Below, piece by piece: positions 18,103 to 27,551 of a stretch of 64,000 bases of DNA. Each line of letters begins with the position of its first letter. The stretch's first letter is position 1. The DNA lies in the NCBI RefSeq assembly GCF_014534645.1, contig NZ_JACVQF010000235.1:124001-188000 (forward strand), in the 5' to 3' direction. The notes below the pieces were generated by a model, which was not told where the DNA came from, searched no databases, and saw only the letters and a list, made by a program, of their open reading frames with translations. The translations under genes were made by a program, and so were the position numbers. This DNA is from Streptomyces griseicoloratus (GTDB taxonomy: Bacteria; Actinomycetota; Actinomycetes; Streptomycetales; Streptomycetaceae).

Positions 18103-21100
18103 TTGCCCGAATCCGACCTGACCAGACGCCGGTTCGTGACGGCCGCCGGAGCGGCCGGAGCCGCCTTCGCCGTCGGCCTGCCCAACGCCGGCGTCGCCAC
18201 CGCGGACGCCGCCCGGCCGGCGTCCGCCGGGGCCGCCCGCACGTCCGGCTACACCCCCGAGCACTTCGCCGACCCGCGCCGCGACAGCCGGCCGACGGTC
18301 TACTGGTACTGGAACGGCCCCGTGACCCCGGAACTGGTCGAGACCCAGATGGCCGACCTCCGCTCCAAGGGCATGTTCGAGGTCGTCCTCTTCCCCTTCG
18401 ACAACGCCGAGATGCGGCCGGTGTTCTTCAGCGAGGAGTGGTTCGGCATCGTCGGCCACGTCCTGAGCGTCGCCGAGCGCACCGGCATGCGGGTCTGGCT
18501 GTTCAACGACGACCACTTCCCGAGCGGCCGGGCCGGCGAGTACATCGTCAAGGGCGGCACCGTCGGCTCCCGCACCTACGAACCCCGGCCCGACCTGCGG
18601 CTCAAGGCGCTGTGGCGGTCCACGACCGTCGTCGAGGGGCCCGCCTCGGCCGATCTCACCGCGACCACCGGAGTGGGCGTCGACACCGGCCGTCTGGTGG
18701 CCGACGCCGACGTCCTCGGCGGCGCGGCGGTCCTGAGCCGGGGCGCGGGGTGGACCGACTGCACCGTCACCGGCAGCGCCAAGGCCGAGCACGGCGCGGC
18801 CGGGCTCGTGGTCCGCGCCTCGGCGTCCGGAACCGACGGCTACGCCGTGGAGTTCGACCAGACCGGCGTCGTCACCGTCCTGCGCCTGACCGCCGGCTCG
18901 GCACCGGCGGAGCTCGCCCGCAGCAGCCGTACCGACGGATTCAACCGGACGAAGTTCCACACGCTCACCGTCACCGTCCGCGGCGACCGCATCGGCGTCA
19001 CCCTCGACGGCAAGGACAAGGGCACCGTCACCGACCCACGTCACACCACGGGCAGCGTGGGCGTGCGGGCGGTCGACGGGCAGCGCGCCCTGTGGGAGAG
19101 CCTGACCGTCACCGCCGCCGACGGCACCACGCTGTACGAGCAGACCTTCGACGACCCCGCCGCGGCAGGCGACTTCCCGGCCCGCCCGCGTCCCGCGGGC
19201 ACCGCGGGGCCCGTCGCCGCCGCCGCGCGTCCCGTCGGCGCCACCGGCACGGACCGCGTCGTGGAGCTGACCGCGGACCTGCGGGCCGGACGGCCCTGGC
19301 AGGTCCCCGCCGGACGCTGGCAGATCGACGTCTTCGGCGGCAGCCCGCTGATCGACGACAGCCAGGGCTACAGCCGCAGCTACGTCGACCTGCTCGACGA
19401 CGAACCCGTCGACCTGTTCCTCGACATGGTGCCGGGCGAGTACCACCGCCGCTTCGGCCGGTACTTCGGCACCGTCATACCGGGGTTCTGGGACGACGAG
19501 CCCTACTTCGCCTCCGCCGAGGCGCACTTCAAGCGCCTGCCCTGGTCGCCGGCGCTCCAGGACGCGCTGCGCGCCGTCGGCGTCGAACCGGGCACCGCCT
19601 ACGCCTCGGCCTTCGACGACCTCGGCCGCGACGGCCGTATCGCCCGCGGGCGGTACTGGCAGGCCGTCTCCGACCGTTTCGCGGTGTACTTCGAGAAGCA
19701 GTCCCGCTGGTACGAGCAGCGGGACGTCGCCCTCGTCACCAACCCCCTGTACGACGAGACCTCACCGTCCAAGCGCATCGCCTCCACCGGCGACCTGCAC
19801 AAGGTCCACCAGTGGGCGCAGGTGCCCGGCGGCGACATCATCACCGCCGAGTACGTGGCCGGCGAACCCACGATGATCCCGCGCAACCCGGTGAGCGTCG
19901 CCCACCAGATGGGCCGCGAACGCGCCCTGCTGGAGGCCTTCGGCAACATGGGCTGGCAGATCGCCCCCGACTTCGCCCGCGCCCTCGTGGGTGCCAACGC
20001 CGCCCGGGGCATCAACCTCACCGTGCTGCACGCGCTGTGGACCGACGAGACCCGGGTGTTCTTCCCGCCGCCGTTCGGCCCGCGCGCCCCCTGGTGGTGG
20101 GCCATGGAGCCGCTCGCCGACTGGATCGGCCGCGTCATGGAGGTCGCGCGCGGCACGTCCGCCGCACGCACCGCGCTCATCCAGCCGCAGCGGGCGGCCG
20201 AGCAGTGGCGCGGCACCGACCGGCAGGGCGCCGTCGACAGCGCACTGAGCGACGCCGCCCACGCCCTGGAGAGCGCCCAGGTCGACTTCGACCTCGTCCA
20301 CGAGGGAGCGCTCAGCGGCGACCGCGGGCTGCTGGCCCGCGCCACCGCCCGCGGCGGCCGGCTCACCGTCGGCGAGGCCCGCTACGACCTGGCCGTCCTG
20401 CCCCTGACCCCGACGCTCGACGCCGCCGCCGTGAAGACGCTCACGGACTTCGTGCGCGGCGGCGGCACCGTCGTCGCCGTCGGCGACCTGCCCGGGGACG
20501 AGGCGAACGGCGGCGAGCGTGCCCTGGAACGGTCGCTGTCCGGCCTGTTCGGCGACAAGGTGCCCGGCAGCCGCCGCACCGGCGCCGGGACGGCCGTACG
20601 CGTCGCCGACGTGTCCGGACTGCGCGAGGCCGCGCACGCGGCCGGTGTCGCCGCAGCCGTCCTCGAACCGGCCGCCGACGCCGTCCGCGTCCTGCGCACC
20701 ACCCGCGGCAAGGACATCGCGTTCCTCGTCAACAACGAGAGCGGACAGGCCGTCGAGACGGTCGCCGCACTGCCCGCCACGGGCGTCCCGGAGCTCTGGG
20801 ACCCCGCGACCGGCACCGCACGGCCCGCCCCCGTGTACCGCCACGACCGGGGAAGGGACGGACTGCGGGTACCGCTGAGCCTGCGCCCCTACGAGACCCT
20901 GGCCGTCGTCGTGCGCTCCGCCACCCGGCCGGGCGCGCACCTCACCGACGCGGCGCTGCCCGTCGAGGACGTCACCCTCCGAGCGAACACCCTGCACGTC
21001 ACCGCCGTCGCCGACGCGCCCGGCCGCTACCCGCTCAAGGGCACCGACGACCGGCACACCTACCGGGGCACCGCCGAGGTCACCGACCCGCTGCACGCCG

Positions 21101-21513
21101 TCGACCTGGGCGGCGACTGGACACTGACCCTGGACCGGGACGGCGCCACACCCGTGACCCGCCCCCTCGGCAGCTGGACCGACCTCGACCCGGCGTTCTC
21201 CGGCAGCGGCACCTACACCACCACCGTCGACCTCGACCGGGACACCCTCGACGGGCGGGGCTTCCGCCTCGACCTGGGCACCGTCCGCGAGGTCGCCGCC
21301 GTGACCGTCAACGGCACCGAACTGCCGCCGCTGCTGTGGACCCCGTACACCACCGACGTCACCGACGTCCTGCGGCCCGGACGCAACACGATCGCCGTCC
21401 GCGTCTCCAACACCCTCTCCAACGAACGCAGGAAGCCGCTGCCCTCGGGCCTGCTCGGCCCCGTCGCCCTGCGGCCGTACCGCCGCGTCACGGCCGTACT
21501 GAACCGTGTCTGA
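18103..21513 (+). CDS. Exported GH106-like glycosyl hydrolase with jelly-roll domain
   Basis: Large hydrolase of 1136 aa. TTG 18103 is preferred because TGGAG lies 6 bases before it; the in-frame ATG 18091 has no ribosome site. A twin-arginine signal (TRRRFVTAAGAAGAAFAVG) opens the protein. The barrel has YWYWNGPVTPELVETQMADL and FNDDHFPSGRAGEY, as in GH106-like enzymes. A family-16-type beta-sandwich insertion is likely at about residues 195-365, and a galactose-binding jelly roll ends the protein (about residues 1000-1120, with RPGRNTIAVRVSNTLSNE). It lies between the GH127 and GH78 genes in one operon. It is a distant paralogue of the minus-strand enzyme at 11996. The natural substrate is unknown; rhamnogalacturonan or a plant rhamnoside is the inference from neighbours. 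Confidence 0.78.
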   Translation: MPESDLTRRRFVTAAGAAGAAFAVGLPNAGVATADAARPASAGAARTSGYTPEHFADPRRDSRPTVYWYWNGPVTPELVETQMADLRSKGMFEVVLFPFDNAEMRPVFFSEEWFGIVGHVLSVAERTGMRVWLFNDDHFPSGRAGEYIVKGGTVGSRTYEPRPDLRLKALWRSTTVVEGPASADLTATTGVGVDTGRLVADADVLGGAAVLSRGAGWTDCTVTGSAKAEHGAAGLVVRASASGTDGYAVEFDQTGVVTVLRLTAGSAPAELARSSRTDGFNRTKFHTLTVTVRGDRIGVTLDGKDKGTVTDPRHTTGSVGVRAVDGQRALWESLTVTAADGTTLYEQTFDDPAAAGDFPARPRPAGTAGPVAAAARPVGATGTDRVVELTADLRAGRPWQVPAGRWQIDVFGGSPLIDDSQGYSRSYVDLLDDEPVDLFLDMVPGEYHRRFGRYFGTVIPGFWDDEPYFASAEAHFKRLPWSPALQDALRAVGVEPGTAYASAFDDLGRDGRIARGRYWQAVSDRFAVYFEKQSRWYEQRDVALVTNPLYDETSPSKRIASTGDLHKVHQWAQVPGGDIITAEYVAGEPTMIPRNPVSVAHQMGRERALLEAFGNMGWQIAPDFARALVGANAARGINLTVLHALWTDETRVFFPPPFGPRAPWWWAMEPLADWIGRVMEVARGTSAARTALIQPQRAAEQWRGTDRQGAVDSALSDAAHALESAQVDFDLVHEGALSGDRGLLARATARGGRLTVGEARYDLAVLPLTPTLDAAAVKTLTDFVRGGGTVVAVGDLPGDEANGGERALERSLSGLFGDKVPGSRRTGAGTAVRVADVSGLREAAHAAGVAAAVLEPAADAVRVLRTTRGKDIAFLVNNESGQAVETVAALPATGVPELWDPATGTARPAPVYRHDRGRDGLRVPLSLRPYETLAVVVRSATRPGAHLTDAALPVEDVTLRANTLHVTAVADAPGRYPLKGTDDRHTYRGTAEVTDPLHAVDLGGDWTLTLDRDGATPVTRPLGSWTDLDPAFSGSGTYTTTVDLDRDTLDGRGFRLDLGTVREVAAVTVNGTELPPLLWTPYTTDVTDVLRPGRNTIAVRVSNTLSNERRKPLPSGLLGPVALRPYRRVTAVLNRV

Positions 21514-21555
21514 CCCGGCAGCGCCGTCCCGCCCCGCACCCGCAAGGAGCACCAC

Positions 21556-24500
21556 ATGAGCAGAGCGCTCACCCGTCGCGCCCACCGGCGCCCCGCACTC
21601 CTCGTCGCCTCCGGCCTCACCGCACTGGTCACCGTGCTGCCCACCGCCGTCCACGCCGACGCCGCTCCCCCCGCCCGCATCGCGCCCGCCGGGCTGCGCA
21701 CCCAGCACCTCGCGCAGGCCCTCGGCATCGACGACACCACGCCCTACCTGAGCTGGAACATCACCAGCCGCGCCAGAGGCGTCGTGCAGTCCGCCTACCG
21801 CGTGCAGGCGGCCGGCTCGCTCAGCAGGCTCAAGCAGGGCAGACCCGACCTGTGGGACTCGGGCAAGGTCCGCTCCGGCGTCCCGCAGACCACCTACGCC
21901 GGCAAGGAACTCGGCTCCCGCAGCCGCGTGTACTGGCGGGTCATGCTCTGGTCCGGCGACACCGGCCGGGGCTCCACGTGGAGCGAGCCCTCCGTGTTCG
22001 AGACCGGCCTGACACAGCAGAAGGACTGGGACGCCGACTGGATCACCCACCCGGACTGGCGGCTCAGCGAGCGCACCGTCGAACCCGTCGTCGTGGACCT
22101 GCCGCGCACCACGGCACGGTACGTCCGCCTCGACGTCACCAAGCTCGGACTGCCGCTCGCCGACGACTTCCCCGCCGAGTCCTGGCGCCTCCAGCTCGGC
22201 GAGATCGACCTGCGCGACTCCCGGACCGGGACCACCGGCCTCGCCAAGGGCGCCGCCGTGACCGCGTCGGAGACCGGCACGGTCCGCAAGACCTGGGAGC
22301 CGGCCCTCGCCGTCGACGGCCTGCCCAACAGCGCCCTGCAGACGGCCGCCGGATACTCCAGCGGGCCGCACACCGGCCCCGACGTCTCCGACGCCCCGAT
22401 CGTCCTCACCCTCGACCTCAAGTCCGCCAAGACGTTCGACCGGATCGCCCTCTACCCGCGCGCCGACGTCCTCACCGACGACGGCCGGGTACCGAACTTC
22501 CCCGTCGACTACACCGTCTCCACCGGCGACGCGCCCGACGGCCCGTTCACCCGGGCGGCCGAGGTCACCGGGCAGGAGCCGCCCAGGCCGTACCTCCCCG
22601 CCGCGCTCCCGCTGCTCGCCAAGGACTTCACCCTGCCGAAGAGCGTGCGCAGTGCCCGGCTGTACGTGTCCGGCCTCGGCATCCACGACGCGAGCATCAA
22701 CGGCGAGCCGGTCGGTGACGCCGTCCTCGAACCCGCCAACACCGACTACGCCGAGCGCGTCCAGTACGCCACCTACGACGTGACCGACCGGCTGCGCTCC
22801 GGCCGCAACACCATCGGCATCGAACTGGGCAACGGCATGTCGAACGTCGTCAGCACCGCCGACCGTTACCGCAAGCTGTACGGCAACCTGAGCGACCCGA
22901 AGGCCGTCGCCCAGCTGGAGATCACCCTCGCCGACGGCACCGTACGCCGTGTCGGCACCGGCGGCGACTGGCGCACCACCCTCGGCGCGACCACCTCCTC
23001 GAACTGGTACGGAGGCGAGGACTACGACGCGCGCCGCGAGATCCGGAACTGGAACAAGCCGGGCCAGGACCGCGGTTCGTGGAAGGCGGCGGCAACCGTG
23101 TCCGGCCCGGGCACGGCCCAGAACCCCGCCGTCCTCAGCGCCCGCGAGACGGAACCCGTCCGCGTCATCGAGACGCTCCGGGGCAAGGAGGTCGAGGACG
23201 CGGCCGACGGCAGCCGGATCTTCGACCTCGGCCGCAACATCGCAGGCTGGCCGGAGATCACCGTCACGGCCCCGGCCGGCACCGACATCCGCATCCTGCC
23301 GGCGGAGAGCCTGAAGGACGGCCACGCCTTCCAGTCCATCAGCAACGTCGGCGGCCCGCTGTGGGACACCTACACCACCCGCGGCGACGGCTCGGAGACC
23401 TGGCACCCGAAGTTCAGCTACCACGGCTTCCGCTACCTGGAGCTGAAGGGACTGCCCGAGGGCGCGGCCGTCACCGTGCGCGGCAAGGTCCTGCACACCG
23501 ACAACGCCTCCTCCGGTGACTTCACCAGCTCGAACCAGCTCATCAACGGCATCCACTCGATCATCCGCAGGGCGGTCGAGGGCAACATGATGAGCGTCCT
23601 CACGGACTGCCCGAGCCGGGAGAAGCTCGGCTGGCTGGAGCAGAACCAGCTGCTCTTCCCCGTGCTGACCGGCAACTACGACATGGAGGCGTACTTCCGC
23701 AAGCTCGTGCGCGACATGTCCGACGCCCAGACCGGGGACGGGTTGATCCCGAGCACCGTCCCCGAGTACACGAACCTTCCGGGCGGCTACCGCAACGACG
23801 CCAACTGGGGCGGCGCCTTCGTCCTCGTGCCCTGGCAGCTCTACACCACCTACGGCGACCGGGACACGCTCACCACGTACTACCCGCAGATGAAGCGGTA
23901 CGTGACCTTCCTGGAGCAGAAGGTCCAGGACGGCATCCTCGACTACGGCCTCGGTGACTGGTTCACCCCCGACCGGACGTTCCCGCGGGCCGTGGCCGGC
24001 ACCTACGGCTACTGGCGGGTCGTCGACGCCATGAGCCGGATCGCCGGGGTCCTCGGCGACGAGGACGGCGCGGCCTCCTACCGGGCCAAGGCCGACGCCG
24101 GCGCGAAGGCCCTCACCGCGAAGTACTACGACCGGCAGACCGGAACCTTCGGAGGCGGCGGCCACGGCGCCGAGGCGCTCGCCCTGGACATGGGAGCCGT
24201 CCCGGACGGGGAACGCGAGCGCCTGCTCGGCCACTTCGTCGACAGCGTCGAGCAGGCCGGCCACCATCTGGTCCTGGGCGAGATCTCGCTCCCGGCCGCC
24301 TTCCGCGTGCTCTCCGAGGCCGGCCGTGACGACGTGATCCACGAGATCGCCACCCAGACGACCAGCCCGAGCTACGGCTACCAGGTCCTGAACGGCAACA
24401 CCACGCTCGGCGAATCCTGGGACGGCGGCCCCGGCCAGTCGCAGAACCACTTCATGCTCGGCGCCATCGACTCCTGGTTCACCGACCGCGTCGCCGGCAT

Positions 24501-24822
24501 CGAACAGGCCCCCGGTTCCATCGGCTACCGCAAGCTCCTCATCGATCCGGCCGTGGTCGGCGACCTGACCTCCGCGTCGGGCTCATACCGGACGCCGTAC
24601 GGCACCGTGAGCACCGACTGGAAGCGCGAGGGCGACCGTTACGAGCTGCGTCTGACGGTGCCCGCGGGCAGCACGGCGGAGGTGCGCGTGCCGTTCACCT
24701 CGGGCCACGTCACCGCCCCGCACGGAGCCAAGCTGCTGCGGACCGACGAGGGCGAGGCCGTCTACGAGGTCGGCTCGGGCGACTGGACGTTCACGTCGCT
24801 GTACGCGGCCGGCGCCTCCTGA
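21556..24822 (+). CDS. GH78 alpha-L-rhamnosidase, secreted
   Basis: Secreted inverting alpha-L-rhamnosidase of 1088 aa. A Sec signal peptide covers about residues 1-34. An N-terminal fibronectin-like domain (LRTQHLAQALGIDDTTPYLS) is followed by a probable CBM67-type rhamnose-binding insertion (about residues 175-345, around a LAVDGLPNSALQT stretch). The (alpha/alpha)6 catalytic domain has the motif DCPSREKLGW with the general acid Glu at about residue 689, and GESWDGG holds the candidate general base near residue 953. A C-terminal beta-sandwich closes it. Characterised streptomycete GH78 enzymes with CBM67 are of similar size. AAGGAG precedes the ATG by 8 bases. It would release terminal rhamnose for the importer encoded next door. 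Confidence 0.92.
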   Translation: MSRALTRRAHRRPALLVASGLTALVTVLPTAVHADAAPPARIAPAGLRTQHLAQALGIDDTTPYLSWNITSRARGVVQSAYRVQAAGSLSRLKQGRPDLWDSGKVRSGVPQTTYAGKELGSRSRVYWRVMLWSGDTGRGSTWSEPSVFETGLTQQKDWDADWITHPDWRLSERTVEPVVVDLPRTTARYVRLDVTKLGLPLADDFPAESWRLQLGEIDLRDSRTGTTGLAKGAAVTASETGTVRKTWEPALAVDGLPNSALQTAAGYSSGPHTGPDVSDAPIVLTLDLKSAKTFDRIALYPRADVLTDDGRVPNFPVDYTVSTGDAPDGPFTRAAEVTGQEPPRPYLPAALPLLAKDFTLPKSVRSARLYVSGLGIHDASINGEPVGDAVLEPANTDYAERVQYATYDVTDRLRSGRNTIGIELGNGMSNVVSTADRYRKLYGNLSDPKAVAQLEITLADGTVRRVGTGGDWRTTLGATTSSNWYGGEDYDARREIRNWNKPGQDRGSWKAAATVSGPGTAQNPAVLSARETEPVRVIETLRGKEVEDAADGSRIFDLGRNIAGWPEITVTAPAGTDIRILPAESLKDGHAFQSISNVGGPLWDTYTTRGDGSETWHPKFSYHGFRYLELKGLPEGAAVTVRGKVLHTDNASSGDFTSSNQLINGIHSIIRRAVEGNMMSVLTDCPSREKLGWLEQNQLLFPVLTGNYDMEAYFRKLVRDMSDAQTGDGLIPSTVPEYTNLPGGYRNDANWGGAFVLVPWQLYTTYGDRDTLTTYYPQMKRYVTFLEQKVQDGILDYGLGDWFTPDRTFPRAVAGTYGYWRVVDAMSRIAGVLGDEDGAASYRAKADAGAKALTAKYYDRQTGTFGGGGHGAEALALDMGAVPDGERERLLGHFVDSVEQAGHHLVLGEISLPAAFRVLSEAGRDDVIHEIATQTTSPSYGYQVLNGNTTLGESWDGGPGQSQNHFMLGAIDSWFTDRVAGIEQAPGSIGYRKLLIDPAVVGDLTSASGSYRTPYGTVSTDWKREGDRYELRLTVPAGSTAEVRVPFTSGHVTAPHGAKLLRTDEGEAVYEVGSGDWTFTSLYAAGAS

Positions 24823-24828
24823 ACCACC

Positions 24829-24862
24829 GACGGCGGTGGCGTCCTGCGACGCCACCGCCGTC
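24829..24862. terminator. Bidirectional terminator between GH78 and LacI genes
   Basis: Perfect 15-bp stem (24829-24843 with 24848-24862) with a CTGC loop, filling most of the gap between the convergent GH78 and LacI stop codons. Confidence 0.85.
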
Positions 24863-24892
24863 CGTCATGCCCGCAGCGGGGTGCTCCGGGCG

Positions 24893-25921
24893 TCAGCGCG
24901 TGGGCAGGCTCGAACCGCGCACGACCAGCTCGGGCTGGAGGACCACGTGCTGGTGCCGGTGCCCGTCCGCCTGGTCCCCGGTCTCCTGGAGCAGCAGGTC
25001 GGCCGCCATCGAGCCCATGGCCCGGGCCGGCTGACGGACCGAGGTCAGCGGGACGGTCGCCGCGGCGGCGAACTCGATGTCGTCGTACCCGACGATGGCC
25101 ATGTCGTCCGGGACCTTGACCCCGGCCGTGTACATGAACTGGAGCACCCCGAGGGCCAGCAGGTCATTGGCGCAGAACACCGCGGTGGGCCGTTCCGCCA
25201 GCCCCAGCAGCCGGGCGCCCGCGTCACGTCCGGCGGCCACGTCGAGGCGCTCGGTGGGGATCTCCTGCAGCGCGGCTGGGGGCAGGCCGGCCTGGGCGAC
25301 GGCGTCCAGGGCCCCGGTCCGGCGGTCCTGCACCTGCCGCAGGTGGGGCGGCCCGCTGACGTAGGCGATGGAGCGGTGTCCGGCGCCGGTGAGATGACGG
25401 ATCGCCATGGCGCCGCCGGCGACGTCGTCGACCGAGACCGAGCAGCCCTCCTCGTCCCCCGCCACCCGGTCCACGAGCACATAGGGGATGCCGTGCCGAC
25501 GGAAGTCGGCCAGGCTCCGCCCGCTGGGGTCGGCGGGTGTGACCAGCACCCCGCGGACCCGCTGCTCGGCGAAGAGGTCGAGGTACTCGGCCTCCTTCCG
25601 CGCGCTCTGCGCACTGTTGCACAGCGTGACGGCGAGCCCCGCGTCCCGGGCCGTGCGCTCCGCTCCCTGGGCCAGGTCGACGAAGAACGGATTGCCCATG
25701 TCCAGGACGAGCAGCGCCATGACACGGCTGCGGCCCGCCCGCAGCTGGCGGGCGGACTCGCTGCGCACGTACCCCAGTCGCGCGATCACCTGCTCCACAT
25801 GACGTCGCGTCCGCTGCGAGACACGGCCGGGCCGGTTGAGCACATTGGACACCGTGCCCACGGAAACCCCTGCCTCCCGTGCCACGTCCTTGATGCCGAC
25901 CGTCGGCGTGGAGTGCGACAT
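24893..25921 (-). CDS. LacI-family repressor of the rhamnose locus
   Basis: Transcriptional repressor of 342 aa. The N-terminal helix-turn-helix (IKDVAREAGVSVGTVSNVLN) and hinge are followed by a periplasmic-binding-like effector domain (VMALLVLDMGNPFFVDLAQG, AVFCANDLLALG, VGYDDIEFAAAATVPLTSV). The start MSHSTPTVG at 25921 is preceded by AGGAGA; a longer reading upstream has no family match. It is last in the minus-strand transporter/mutarotase operon, so it should be autoregulated. The four CG-centred palindromes of the locus (15060, 15285, 31198, 31448) are the kind of site LacI proteins bind, making this the probable regulator of all four promoters, with rhamnose or a catabolic intermediate as inducer. 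Confidence 0.9.
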   Translation of the reverse strand: MSHSTPTVGIKDVAREAGVSVGTVSNVLNRPGRVSQRTRRHVEQVIARLGYVRSESARQLRAGRSRVMALLVLDMGNPFFVDLAQGAERTARDAGLAVTLCNSAQSARKEAEYLDLFAEQRVRGVLVTPADPSGRSLADFRRHGIPYVLVDRVAGDEEGCSVSVDDVAGGAMAIRHLTGAGHRSIAYVSGPPHLRQVQDRRTGALDAVAQAGLPPAALQEIPTERLDVAAGRDAGARLLGLAERPTAVFCANDLLALGVLQFMYTAGVKVPDDMAIVGYDDIEFAAAATVPLTSVRQPARAMGSMAADLLLQETGDQADGHRHQHVVLQPELVVRGSSLPTR

Positions 25922-26001
25922 GTCTGTTGTCTCCTGCTGTCCTTGTCCCCGCCTGCAACCGGTCCGGGGAAACGTTCGTCCTGCGGAGCCGCGACCCCGG
26001 C

Positions 26002-26322
26002 TCACGCCAGGTGGAAGACCTCCGTGAGGGGGCGCATGGCGGCGTCCGGCGCCTGTCCGTCCAGCGCCTCGAAGTACCCCGCCATCTCGGCCTGCCAGCG
26101 CGCGTTGACCTCGGTGGCGTCCATGGCCGCGCGGGCCGCCTCGAAGTCGTCGGTCTCCAGATAGCCCACGAGCAGGCCGTCCTCCCGCAGGAAGAGGGAG
26201 TAGTTGCGCCAGCCGGCCTCAAAGAGCGCGGCGCGCATGTCGGCCCACACGTGCTGATGACGCTCGCGGTACTCGGCGACCATCTCGGAGCGGACCTTCA
26301 GAAGAAAACAGACGCGTTGCAT
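26002..26322 (-). CDS. rhaM: L-rhamnose mutarotase
   Basis: Converts alpha- and beta-anomers of L-rhamnose so the isomerase gets its preferred form. It is 106 aa, the family's normal length, with the opening MQRVCFLLKVRSEMVAEY, the conserved RHQHVW segment holding a candidate active-site His, and NYSLFLREDGLLVGYLETDD. The ATG at 26322 has AAGGTG in front; a longer reading to 26454 runs through the upstream hairpin and is not credible. The gene lies between the rhamnose-binding protein and the LacI repressor, which fits rhamnose catabolism and confirms the sugar identity of the locus. Confidence 0.92.
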   Translation of the reverse strand: MQRVCFLLKVRSEMVAEYRERHQHVWADMRAALFEAGWRNYSLFLREDGLLVGYLETDDFEAARAAMDATEVNARWQAEMAGYFEALDGQAPDAAMRPLTEVFHLA

Positions 26323-26343
26323 CGGATCACCTTGCTGCCGATG

Positions 26344-26376
26344 GGTGGGGGCCCCGGCGTCGCCGGGGCCCCCACC
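26344..26376 (-). terminator. Intra-operon hairpin between rhaS and rhaM
   Basis: Perfect 15-bp stem (GGTGGGGGCCCCGGC / GCCGGGGCCCCCACC) with a GTC loop, 13 bases past the binding-protein stop and 21 bases before the mutarotase start. It may partly terminate transcription or protect the rhaS mRNA end, giving more binding protein than mutarotase and repressor. Confidence 0.75.
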
Positions 26377-26389
26377 GCTGTCGTACGGG

Positions 26390-27475
26390 TCAGAAGTCGT
26401 ACTGGTCGATGTTCGACTTGGTGAAGACGGTCGGCTCACCCGGCGAGACGACACCGTCCTCGCCCAGGGTGAAGCTCCCGAGGTCGCCGGCGGTGAAGGA
26501 CTGGCCCTTCTCGCCGGTGATCTGGCCGGACTCCAGCGCCACGGCCGCGTGCGCGGCGAGCGCGCCGAGCTTGGCCGGCTCCCACAGCTCGAACGCGTCG
26601 ACGGTGCCGTTCTTGACGTAGGCGCGCATGTCGTTCGGGGTGCCGAGCCCCGTGAGCTTGACCTTGCCCTTGTACTTGGAGCCGGACAGGTACTGGGCGG
26701 CGGCCTTGATGCCGACGGTGGTGGGGGAGATGATCCCCTTCAGGTTCGGGTACTCCTGGAGCAGGCCCTGGGTCTGCTGGAAGGACTTCTGGGCGTCGTC
26801 GTCCCCGTAGGCGACCTTGACCAGCTTGATGTCCTTGTACGCGGGCTTCTCCAGCTCCTTCTTCATGACGTCGATCCAGGCGTTCTGGTTCGTCGCGGTC
26901 TGCGCGGCGGACAGGATCGCGATCTCGCCCTTGTTGCCGATCTGCTTGGCCAGCAGCTCGACCTGGGTGCGCCCGAGGTCCTCGGCGGAGGCCGGGGAGA
27001 CGAACACCTGGCGGCAGTCCGCGTTGGTGTCGGAGTCGTAGGTGACGACGCTGACGCCGTTGCGCATGGCCTGCTTGAGCGCGGTGCACAGGGCGCCGGG
27101 GTCCTGCGCGGACACGGCCATGGCGTCCACCTGCTGCTGCGTCAGGGTGTTGACGTAGCTGACCTGGCCGGCCGTGTCGGTGCCGCTGCTGGTGCCGACC
27201 TCCTTGTAGCTGGAGCCCAGTTCCTGCAGCGCCTTCTTGCCGCCGTTGTCCGCGGTGGTGAAGTAGGGGTTGTTGACCTGCTTGGGCAGGAAGGCGACGG
27301 TGAGGCCCTTCTTGGTCTCGGCGTTGGGGTCGGCCTTGCCGGCCGCCGCGCTGCCGCCGTCCTTGGACGCGTCGTCCTTGGTGGTGCCGCCGCAGGCGGT
27401 GGCGCCGAGCGCGAGTGCGGTGACGGTGGCGAGGGCGAGGGTCAGGCGACGCGATCTGGCAGGGGTGCCGAACAT
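26390..27475 (-). CDS. rhaS: Rhamnose ABC transporter substrate-binding lipoprotein
   Basis: Binding protein of 361 aa in the ribose/rhamnose (CUT2) class. The signal peptide ends at lipobox GATAC, with lipidated Cys28. The mature domain shows LTVAFLPKQVNNPYFTT, AVSAQDPGALCTALKQA and VVTYDSDTNADCRQ, typical of the periplasmic-binding-protein type I fold used by RhaS. Linked permeases, a two-domain ATPase and the mutarotase identify rhamnose as the likely ligand. The gene follows the second permease by 76 bases and is followed by a strong hairpin. Confidence 0.9.
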   Translation of the reverse strand: MFGTPARSRRLTLALATVTALALGATACGGTTKDDASKDGGSAAAGKADPNAETKKGLTVAFLPKQVNNPYFTTADNGGKKALQELGSSYKEVGTSSGTDTAGQVSYVNTLTQQQVDAMAVSAQDPGALCTALKQAMRNGVSVVTYDSDTNADCRQVFVSPASAEDLGRTQVELLAKQIGNKGEIAILSAAQTATNQNAWIDVMKKELEKPAYKDIKLVKVAYGDDDAQKSFQQTQGLLQEYPNLKGIISPTTVGIKAAAQYLSGSKYKGKVKLTGLGTPNDMRAYVKNGTVDAFELWEPAKLGALAAHAAVALESGQITGEKGQSFTAGDLGSFTLGEDGVVSPGEPTVFTKSNIDQYDF

Positions 27476-27551
27476 GGGAGTTCCTTTACCTGTGCGGGAG
27501 GGGGAGTGGCCCGAAGGGCCGGAGAAGGTCTGGCGGGGAAGGACGGAGGCA

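Noticed and set aside
15379-19527. 1382-codon minus-strand frame across the GH127 and GH106-like genes
   Set aside because: It runs across two well-supported genes and an intergenic gap in antisense, with no motif of its own.
19762-24450. Very long open reading frame on the minus strand opposite the GH106-like and GH78 genes
   Set aside because: Antisense shadow: composition is Val/Gly/Asp/Arg-rich with no domain, and it mirrors the strong third-position GC bias of the real genes on the plus strand.
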